Source: Peptococcaceae bacterium
GTDB lineage: Bacteria > Bacillota > Desulfotomaculia > Desulfotomaculales > Desulfocucumaceae
DNA: 28,914 nucleotides
NCBI GenBank assembly: GCA_013336365.1
Contig: JAAXTT010000003.1
Coordinates: 1-28,914 of the forward strand
Direction of reading: 5' to 3'
Shown here one piece after another: positions 23,047 to 28,914 of this stretch; positions within the stretch are counted from its first letter, which is position 1, and each line of letters opens with the position of its first letter. A program made the translations under genes and the position numbers. The notes under the pieces were generated by a model that worked only from the letters and a program-made list of their open reading frames with translations, searched no databases and had not been told where the DNA came from.

Positions 23047-24153
23047 TTATATAGTGACAAGTTGATAGTTTCTGGTTCCCAATCCTATTTCCTCTGCGTA
23101 GGCCAGCTGACGAGAGCTGTCAATTTCAGGGTGAAGAATTGAGAATTTATCACTATCGGCACCATATCCCTCAAGCTTTGATCCGGGCAATCCCACTTCT
23201 CTGTTTACCAGGTCCAGACACGCCTGATCAATAGCTACCGGATCCTGTGAAAATAATATTCCTATGTCTCTGATCACTGGTGCATCGGAAAAACTGAAGC
23301 AGTCACAGTCAGGAGTAATATTATTAAGAAAAGTAATATATCCTGTTTTTTTCTTTTTGTTTTTCAACACCCCTGCAGCATATTCTACTATTTTTTCCTG
23401 CAGGCCAAAGACCTGATTGTTAATCCAGTTGATTCCGATTGCGCCAAAAGGACAGGTGATAGTACACTCTCCACAGCCTATACATTTCTCTTCATTTACT
23501 ATGGCAATCCTATTATCACCAACAGTTATTGCTCCTGTAGGACACCAGTCATAGCAGCGACCGCAAGCTTTGCATTTCTCTGAGTTTACCTCCGGCAACA
23601 TATCGGAGTGCATAACCTGCTTCCCAGCTCTGGAGCCACAGCCCATACCGATATTTTTTAAGGCACCACCAAACCCGGTGGCTTCATGTCCTTTGAAATG
23701 GGTTACAGCGATAAGAACATCCGCTAACATTACTGCACTTCCGATTTTTACCTCTTGACAATGCTTCAGACCAACCGGAACACTTATAAAATCCTTACCG
23801 GTAATGCCATCAGCTATTATTAAGGGAGCATTGACCACCGAGTAGTCAAAGCCGTTCTCTATAGCAGTTTTAAGATGGTCGACTGCATTGGAGCGACTGC
23901 CGAAATACATGGTATTTGCATCCGTGATAAATGGCTTTCCTCCGGATTGCTTAATTTCATCAACAATTTTCCTAATAAATTGGGGTCGGATATAGCTGGT
24001 ATTACCCTTCTCACCGAAATGCAGCTTGATGGCAACTAAATCATTCATTGATATTATCTCAGGAAAATCCGCTTCCTTAAATAGCTTGCCGATTTTATAA
24101 AACAAATTGTTCTTTTGTGTTGCCCGGAAGTCTGTAAAATAAACCTTTGAAAT
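23047..24153 (-). CDS. DUF362 protein with two 4Fe-4S clusters, probable ATT start
   Basis: A 368-residue protein with an N-terminal DUF362 domain and two 4Fe-4S ferredoxin motifs, CKACGRCYDWCPTG and CIGCGECTITCPFG, near the middle. The family is widespread in anaerobes and its function is not settled; electron transfer is likely. The frame continues upstream of the first usual start (TTG 24105) through SKVYFTDFRATQKNN, which matches the N-terminus expected of this family. Between that segment and the in-frame stop TGA at 24181 there is no ATG, GTG or TTG, only three ATT codons at 24151-24159. A GGAGG site (24162-24166) lies 8 nt before the last ATT and 5 nt before the middle one. I therefore place the start at an ATT; if wrong, translation starts at 24105. 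It follows the phosphoesterase gene by about 27 bp. Confidence 0.88.
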   Translation of the reverse strand: MSKVYFTDFRATQKNNLFYKIGKLFKEADFPEIISMNDLVAIKLHFGEKGNTSYIRPQFIRKIVDEIKQSGGKPFITDANTMYFGSRSNAVDHLKTAIENGFDYSVVNAPLIIADGITGKDFISVPVGLKHCQEVKIGSAVMLADVLIAVTHFKGHEATGFGGALKNIGMGCGSRAGKQVMHSDMLPEVNSEKCKACGRCYDWCPTGAITVGDNRIAIVNEEKCIGCGECTITCPFGAIGINWINNQVFGLQEKIVEYAAGVLKNKKKKTGYITFLNNITPDCDCFSFSDAPVIRDIGILFSQDPVAIDQACLDLVNREVGLPGSKLEGYGADSDKFSILHPEIDSSRQLAYAEEIGLGTRNYQLVTI

Positions 24154-24180
24154 AATAATCGCCTCCTTAATAGTTGTCCA

Positions 24181-25014
24181 TCAGCTTGGGCATCTTTTTG
24201 ATAAAGTAATTACTACTATCTCAGCTTGACACATAAAACGCATAGGCAGGATTGTTGTGCCCACTCCCTTGGTAATAACTAGCTGAAGCTTGCCAAGACT
24301 GTATAGCCCCTGAATATATTTTTTCCCTAATCGGGTTTTTCTCAGAGGGCCGACGATTGGTAAGCAAACCTGACCTCCGTGACTATGACCTGATAATTGC
24401 AAATCCACCCGGTGCTGCCCTGTAACCTCGGCATAATCAGGCTCATGTACCAGAATAATTTTCAACATATCCCCTTGAATATCCACTAAGGTTTTTTCAA
24501 TATCAGCCTTTCCCTTCATGGCACTTTCAAGACCGGAAATACATATCCTGCAATTATCTTTAGCAATTATTGAGCTGCTGTTCAGCAGCACCTTGAAATC
24601 ACCCATCTCCAAGGCCCCAACCACTCTTGACACTCCTGTATGGTAATCATGATTACCAAGAACGGCATATTTCCCATAAGGTGCACTTAATTCCCTTAAT
24701 ACCTGGGAAACATCCTCCAACCCATTTTGACAGGATCTTTTATCAGTTAAATCTCCGGCAAAGCAAATCATATCCGGAGAAAGAAAATTTATCTCTTTTA
24801 CTAAAGCTGAAACATCCTTTAGCTTGCAAAAAAATCCAAAATGAAGATCACTGAAAAGAATTATTTTAAAGCCCTCAAACTCACGAGGCAAATTTTTTAA
24901 TAAAACGCTTATTGTATTATAATGCAGCTTTCGTCTTTCTGAAACAGCAAAATAACCCAATACTCCAAGCAATCCGACTGCCCCAATTAGCGAAAATATA
25001 ATTATTCCTGACAT
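24181..25014 (-). CDS. Metallophosphoesterase, YkuE/YaeI-like, membrane-anchored
   Basis: A calcineurin-like phosphoesterase of 277 residues. One N-terminal membrane segment (about 3-24) is followed by the standard five-block metal site: SDLHFG, GDLTD, GNHDYH, VHEPDYA and GHSHGGQ. Close families (YkuE, YaeI, LpxH-like) hydrolyse phospholipid or nucleotide phosphoesters at the membrane; the substrate here is unknown. The ATG follows GGGAGCGAATAA. It sits between the M20 peptidase and the DUF362 gene with short gaps, so it is probably part of the same transcript. Confidence 0.9.
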   Translation of the reverse strand: MSGIIIFSLIGAVGLLGVLGYFAVSERRKLHYNTISVLLKNLPREFEGFKIILFSDLHFGFFCKLKDVSALVKEINFLSPDMICFAGDLTDKRSCQNGLEDVSQVLRELSAPYGKYAVLGNHDYHTGVSRVVGALEMGDFKVLLNSSSIIAKDNCRICISGLESAMKGKADIEKTLVDIQGDMLKIILVHEPDYAEVTGQHRVDLQLSGHSHGGQVCLPIVGPLRKTRLGKKYIQGLYSLGKLQLVITKGVGTTILPMRFMCQAEIVVITLSKRCPS

Positions 25015-25042
25015 TTATTCGCTCCCTGTTGGCTAAGTAACA

Positions 25043-26170
25043 TTAATTGCTGTCAGCTGAGACAGCAGCTTCAATTATATTCAGTAAGAATATACAGCAA
25101 TCCTCCATATCTTTTATGCTTATCAATTCTTCTGTAGTATGCACATTAGTCATTCCAATACCAAGTGCTACAGAAGGAATTCCCATTTCATTGAAAATAT
25201 TGGCATCACTGCCCCCGCCGGTAGACTTTATTTTAGGAATAAGACCGGATTTTTCAGCAGCAGCAACGGCTACCCTTACAACTTGCTGTTCTAAATCAAG
25301 ATTATATTCAAAATAAAGCGGATCAACTGTTATATCAACTTTGGCACCATGTGATAATGCCACCTCTTTAAATTTTTCTATTATCAGCCTGGTTTGCATA
25401 TCCTTCTTTATTCTGGATCTGCTCCTGGTTTCACCCTGAACAAGTACAGAATCCGGTACAATGTTTGTAGCCTTACCACCACTGATTACACCAATGTTGG
25501 TGGTGGTTTCCTCATCTATGCGTCCAATCTCCAAGGCGGCAATTGCTTTTGCTGCAATTTCAATGGCATTTACACCTTCCTCGGGACAAAAACCTGAATG
25601 AGCTGACTTGCCGATTATATTCGCCGATATTACATCCTGGGCCGGTGCAGAGGTTATAATTACTCCGGGCTCTCCCGCACTATCTAAAACATAGCCAATA
25701 TCACCCTTGAGAGTTCTGTATTCCAAGTTTTTTGCGCCCAACAAGCCACTCTCTTCATATATGGTAAAAACCAATTCCAGCTCACTGTGTCTTATGTTGT
25801 TTTCTCTGATTTTTCTAACTGCTTCAAGTATTATTGCTATTCCGGCTTTATTATCTCCGCCTAAAATAGTATCTCCACTTGACCTTACAATTCCATCCTT
25901 AATAATAGGCTTAATTCCAACCCCTGGTTCTACGGTATCCATATGTGCAGATATAAGCACGGTAGGACCCTGTGCATTTCCGGGAAGTCTGGCAATAATA
26001 TTTCCGGTACCACTGTTAAGGGTCTTCCCGGCATCATCCTCATAGGCCTCCATGCCCAATTCCCTTAATTTTAATTTCAAAAAATCAGCCATGGCTCTTT
26101 CTTTGCCACTGACACTATCTATCTTCACCATTTCAATAAATTCATTTGTCATCCGTTCTGAATTAATCAT
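25043..26170 (-). CDS. M20 family zinc peptidase, PepT-like
   Basis: A di-zinc exopeptidase of 375 residues. Metal-site motifs are HMDTVEPG, GGDNKAG (bridging Asp), the catalytic YEESGLLGA, and a C-terminal VHTTEE. The central dimerisation insert begins after SAHSGFCPEEG. The sequence resembles the PepT/PepT2 group of tripeptidases found in Firmicutes, but carboxypeptidase or aminoacylase activity is possible. ATG 26170 was chosen because TTGGAGG lies 5-7 nt upstream; the frame from 26185 starts before it. Gaps to neighbours are small on both sides. Confidence 0.9.
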   Translation of the reverse strand: MINSERMTNEFIEMVKIDSVSGKERAMADFLKLKLRELGMEAYEDDAGKTLNSGTGNIIARLPGNAQGPTVLISAHMDTVEPGVGIKPIIKDGIVRSSGDTILGGDNKAGIAIILEAVRKIRENNIRHSELELVFTIYEESGLLGAKNLEYRTLKGDIGYVLDSAGEPGVIITSAPAQDVISANIIGKSAHSGFCPEEGVNAIEIAAKAIAALEIGRIDEETTTNIGVISGGKATNIVPDSVLVQGETRSRSRIKKDMQTRLIIEKFKEVALSHGAKVDITVDPLYFEYNLDLEQQVVRVAVAAAEKSGLIPKIKSTGGGSDANIFNEMGIPSVALGIGMTNVHTTEELISIKDMEDCCIFLLNIIEAAVSADSN

Positions 26171-26206
26171 AACAACCTCCAACAAAGCTTTTTGAGTAAC
26201 TATTTA

Positions 26207-26743
26207 TTATTTTACCAACTCAGCCCCTGCTTCCAAAGCCTTTAGGTTTATTGGAATCATTTTATGACGATGAGGTGGAAGAACCTCCCTTAGGGATTTT
26301 TCTACTGCACCGGGGGTCACAACTCGAGTTAGCTCAATCAATGCGCCCAAAATCACATTGTTCGCGATTTTACCATTGCCTATATTTTCTGCAATCTCAT
26401 TGGCCGGAATATAATAAACTCGGACGTCTTTTCTGGTTGCCTTAATATCAATAAGCGAGCTATTGATGAAAATAATCCCGTCTTTCTTCACTGTTTTTTC
26501 AAATTTCTCCAGAGAGGGTCTGTTCATTACTATTAACGTGGTCGGCTCAGTAACCACAGGAGAACTTATAGGATTATCCGAAATTGTTACACCGCAGTTC
26601 GCAGTTCCACCCCTCATTTCAGGACCATAGGATGGAATCCAAGACACATGCTTCCCTTCAACCATACCTGCTTCAGCCAATAATTGCCCGGTAGAAAGAA
26701 CTCCTTGCCCGCCAAAGCCAGCAATAAGTATTGCCTCCAACAC
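26207..26743 (-). CDS. 2-oxoacid:ferredoxin oxidoreductase, gamma subunit
   Basis: The gamma subunit (178 residues) of a CoA-dependent 2-oxoacid oxidoreductase, with IAGFGGQGVLSTGQLLAEAG at the start and PSYGPEMRGGTANC, both hallmarks of the family. Start is GTG 26743, immediately after the stop codon of the beta subunit gene; the ribosome site GGAGG lies inside that gene, 8 nt upstream, so translation is coupled. It is the last of four subunit genes in the order delta, alpha, beta, gamma. The substrate may be 2-oxoglutarate or branched-chain 2-oxoacids. Confidence 0.94.
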   Translation of the reverse strand: MLEAILIAGFGGQGVLSTGQLLAEAGMVEGKHVSWIPSYGPEMRGGTANCGVTISDNPISSPVVTEPTTLIVMNRPSLEKFEKTVKKDGIIFINSSLIDIKATRKDVRVYYIPANEIAENIGNGKIANNVILGALIELTRVVTPGAVEKSLREVLPPHRHKMIPINLKALEAGAELVK

Positions 26744-27490
26744 CTAGACCACCTCCGTTGGAGTTTTAAACTCACCCAGAGGATAATAGGGAATCATATT
26801 TTCCTCCAGCCACTTTAGTGCCTTTAAAGGTGTCATTCCCCAATTGGTCGGACAGGTGGACAAAACCTCAACCATAGAAAAGCCTTTTCCGGATATCTGT
26901 GTTTCAAAGGCAGTCTTGATGGCCTTTTTAGCCTTGAAAATTCCAGCAGGGTTATGAACAGATACCCTAGCAATATAGGCAGACCCATCCAGCACAGAAA
27001 GCATCTCAGACATCTTTATCGGACTGCCATTTAATTCCTTTTCCCTTCCCTTGGGTGTTGTTGTAGTAACCTGACCCAAGAGAGTGGTTGGCGCCATCTG
27101 CCCACCTGTCATAGCATAAATAGCATTATTGACAAATATAACTGTGATTTTTTCTCCCCTTGCAGCCGCATGTACTATTTCTGAAGTACCTATGGCTGCT
27201 AAATCTCCATCCCCCTGATAAGTAAAAACAATTTTATCCGGCAGTACTCTTTTTACCCCGGTAGCTACTGCCGGTGCCCTGCCATGAGATGCTCCATAGG
27301 CATCACAGTCAAAATAATCGCAACAAAAAACTGAACAGCCTACCGGTGCAACTACAATAGTCTGCTCAAAAACATTTAACTCATCGATAGCTTCAGCTAT
27401 CAAGCGATGGATAATACCATGGGTGCAACCGGGGCAGTAATGCATCGGCATGTCCTTCATTGATTTAGGTCTGGCGAAAACTTTTCTCAT
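26744..27490 (-). CDS. 2-oxoacid:ferredoxin oxidoreductase, beta (TPP) subunit
   Basis: The thiamine-pyrophosphate-binding subunit, 248 residues. It shows YCPGCTHGIIHRL near the N-terminus (a conserved Cys motif), GRAPAVATGVKR, and the TPP/Mg2+ motif GDGDLAAIG followed by NNAIYAMTGGQMAPTT. It forms the active site together with the alpha subunit and passes electrons to ferredoxin. The gene is 2 bp from the alpha gene and abuts the gamma gene. The spread GGQMAPTTLLGQ favours the KorB/VorA class over pyruvate oxidoreductase. Confidence 0.95.
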   Translation of the reverse strand: MRKVFARPKSMKDMPMHYCPGCTHGIIHRLIAEAIDELNVFEQTIVVAPVGCSVFCCDYFDCDAYGASHGRAPAVATGVKRVLPDKIVFTYQGDGDLAAIGTSEIVHAAARGEKITVIFVNNAIYAMTGGQMAPTTLLGQVTTTTPKGREKELNGSPIKMSEMLSVLDGSAYIARVSVHNPAGIFKAKKAIKTAFETQISGKGFSMVEVLSTCPTNWGMTPLKALKWLEENMIPYYPLGEFKTPTEVV

Positions 27491-27492
27491 TA

Positions 27493-28554
27493 TTACTCCT
27501 CCATTAGCAGCTTTTGAGCCTCTTGATAAATATCTCTTGCAACTGGCAGCATTCCACCTGATCGACCATAAAAATGAATGGGTTTTTTACCGTTTACTGC
27601 CAAACGAACATCATCAATCATTTGTCCCATACTCATTTCAACTGCAAGAAAATTATCCGCCTGATCAGCCAGACTATTTAATATCTGACTAGGGAATGGC
27701 CACAAAGTAACCGGTCTGAGCAGACCAACCGGCATACCTTCCTCCCTGAACATGTCCACCACTGCTTTGCAAACTCTTGCTGTAGTGCCATAAGCAACCA
27801 AAATAAGCCTGGCATCCTTTGTGTTATATTCCTCCCAAATTTGCTCTGATCTTGAAATTTCCTCATGCTTTGCCGCCAACTTAATATTGTGTTTTTCCAG
27901 ATCCTCCGGCACTATATGCAAAGACGTTACTAAATTCTTACTACCTCTGCCCATTCTGCCGGTGGATGCCCATTTTTTTTCCTTTGGGGCCTTGGTTTCA
28001 TATTGATCCTCTATAATAACAGGCTCCATCATTTGTCCTAAAACACCATCACCTAAAAGCATAACAGGGATACGGTAATTATCTGCCAGATCAAAGGCCT
28101 TATTGATTAAATCTATTATCTCCTGGACCGAATCCGGTGCCAACACTATCAGCTGATAATCACCATGACCCCCACCCCTGGTGGCCTGCCAATAATCAGA
28201 CTGGGCAGGTGCTATATTTCCCAAACCAGGACCACCTCTTACTATATTTACAATAACACAGGGAAGCTCAGCCCCTGCAAGATATGATATACCCTCTTGC
28301 ATTAAGCTGATTCCCGGACCCGAAGAGGAGGTCATTACTCTGGCCCCTGCCCCTGCTGCCCCATAAACCATGTTTATCGAACCAATCTCACTTTCAGCTT
28401 GAAGATAAACACCACCAACCTCAGGCAGCCTCTTTGCCAAATAGTGTGGTAGCTCACTTTGAGGAGTAATCGGGTAACCAAAAAAATACTTGCAGCCTGC
28501 TCTTATTGCGCCTTCGCCAATTGCCTCATTGCCCTTCATAAGTATCTTAGCCAA
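27493..28554 (-). CDS. vorB: 2-oxoacid:ferredoxin oxidoreductase, alpha subunit (VorB/KorA)
   Basis: The 353-residue alpha subunit binds the 2-oxoacid side of the active site. GNEAIGEGAIRAGCKYFFGYPITPQSE and ESEIGSINMVYGAAGAGARVMT with SSSGPGISLM are typical of the N-terminal pyrimidine-binding domain. PVTLWPFPS marks the C-terminal domain II. The gene overlaps the ferredoxin subunit gene by 8 bp and precedes the beta subunit by 2 bp. Proteins of this type are commonly named VorB (3-methyl-2-oxobutanoate) or KorA (2-oxoglutarate); I cannot distinguish these from sequence alone. It runs oxidatively in amino-acid fermentation or reductively to make 2-oxoacids. Confidence 0.92.
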   Translation of the reverse strand: MAKILMKGNEAIGEGAIRAGCKYFFGYPITPQSELPHYLAKRLPEVGGVYLQAESEIGSINMVYGAAGAGARVMTSSSGPGISLMQEGISYLAGAELPCVIVNIVRGGPGLGNIAPAQSDYWQATRGGGHGDYQLIVLAPDSVQEIIDLINKAFDLADNYRIPVMLLGDGVLGQMMEPVIIEDQYETKAPKEKKWASTGRMGRGSKNLVTSLHIVPEDLEKHNIKLAAKHEEISRSEQIWEEYNTKDARLILVAYGTTARVCKAVVDMFREEGMPVGLLRPVTLWPFPSQILNSLADQADNFLAVEMSMGQMIDDVRLAVNGKKPIHFYGRSGGMLPVARDIYQEAQKLLMEE

Positions 28555-28768
28555 TCGCTTTATCCTCCCTTTCCACTTCTATAACCAGATCAGGGCACAT
28601 TCTGGCACAAATAGCACAGCCAGTACACTCTTCCATTCTGATTACAGTCGCAGGATGAAAACCCATAATATTTATAATGCCTGACATTTCAATAATTCCC
28701 TTTGGACAAAACTCCTTGCAAAGCTCACAGCCTTTACATCTTTCCTCTCTAAACACTACCCTTGGCAA
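28547..28768 (-). CDS. 2-oxoacid:ferredoxin oxidoreductase, delta (ferredoxin) subunit
   Basis: A 73-residue ferredoxin-like subunit with two 4Fe-4S motifs, CKGCELCKEFCPKG and CTGCAICARMCP. It carries electrons from the catalytic subunits. The start is TTG 28768, 8 nt after GGGGAG. The gene overlaps the alpha subunit gene by 8 bp, which implies coupled translation in the order delta, alpha, beta, gamma. Confidence 0.93.
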   Translation of the reverse strand: MPRVVFREERCKGCELCKEFCPKGIIEMSGIINIMGFHPATVIRMEECTGCAICARMCPDLVIEVEREDKAIG

Positions 28769-28792
28769 GCTAATCTCTCCCCTTTTTGATTT

Positions 28793-28914
28793 TTATTCCC
28801 ATGGTGCTTTCATATATTTATCAATTGGCAGTATTTCGGCTTCCTCTTCCAGCAAATCAGCTACAGCAGCTGTCAAATCTCTTCTGACTGAGGTAAACCT
28901 GATCTTTAAATTGA
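28793..28914 (-). CDS. Unidentified gene, 3' end only
   Basis: A leftward frame is open from the right edge to a TAA at 28793-28795, giving about 39 residues. It ends with a helical, acidic stretch (AVADLLEEEAEILPIDKYM) and then KAPWE. The gap to the ferredoxin subunit gene is only about 24 bp and contains that gene's ribosome site, so it is probably the preceding gene of the same operon. Too little is visible to name a family. Confidence 0.6.
   Translation of the reverse strand, partial: NLKIRFTSVRRDLTAAVADLLEEEAEILPIDKYMKAPWE

Noticed and set aside
27450..27866. Open frames on both strands inside the alpha and beta oxidoreductase genes
   Set aside because: They are out-of-frame or antisense to strongly conserved genes and lack ribosome sites or family resemblance.

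Overview
The window looks like a chromosomal piece of a low-GC, anaerobic, Gram-positive bacterium of the class Clostridia (Peptococcaceae or Syntrophomonadaceae-like). I infer this from ferredoxin-dependent 2-oxoacid oxidoreductase genes, a Firmicutes-type RpoN with a PAS-type sigma-54 activator, AroH-type chorismate mutase, a HutP-family protein, a TRAP-style trp leader, and strong AGGAGG-type ribosome sites with many GTG and TTG starts. Except for cls, every gene runs leftward on the minus strand. I see no rRNA, tRNA, CRISPR array, insertion sequence or prophage.

Layout from left to right. (1) 1-1320: the 5' part of trpE (cut by the left edge) behind a consensus sigma-A promoter, ten (G/U)AG triplets and a strong terminator; this is the architecture of TRAP-controlled attenuation. 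(2) 1428-9614: an accessory catabolic block. In transcription order it holds rpoN, a sigma-54 activator, a glycine-amidinotransferase-type enzyme, an NCS1 permease, a creatininase and a YkvI-type carrier. A near-perfect -24/-12 promoter lies before the amidinotransferase, with two abutting palindromes about 100 bp upstream as candidate activator sites. Each gene gap in the block contains a different strong hairpin. (3) 9930-11459: cls, the only rightward gene. (4) 11485-17937: a leftward run of a DHH-CBS-tRNA nucleotidyltransferase fusion, an M50 protease, trpS, rluB, a conserved unknown gene, a HutP-family gene and aroH. Its probable terminator lies inside the 3' end of the convergent cls gene. 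(5) 18059-19414: a TrpB2-type tryptophan synthase beta chain with its own promoter and terminator. (6) 19568-28914: a long leftward run of an unidentified 3' fragment, a four-subunit 2-oxoacid:ferredoxin oxidoreductase, an M20 peptidase, a phosphoesterase, a DUF362 ferredoxin-like protein that probably starts at ATT, xerD, deoB and pdp.

The most interesting part is the sigma-54 block. Its creatininase keeps all metal ligands of true creatininases, and its amidinotransferase keeps the Asp-His-Cys triad of the arginine:glycine amidinotransferase family, but there is no creatinase in the window. A reasonable hypothesis is that creatinine is imported and opened to creatine, whose amidino group is then transferred to an acceptor instead of being hydrolysed to urea. 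A second theme is tryptophan and aromatic metabolism: trpE under a TRAP-like leader, trpS, aroH and trpB2 all lie within 20 kb but in separate transcription units.
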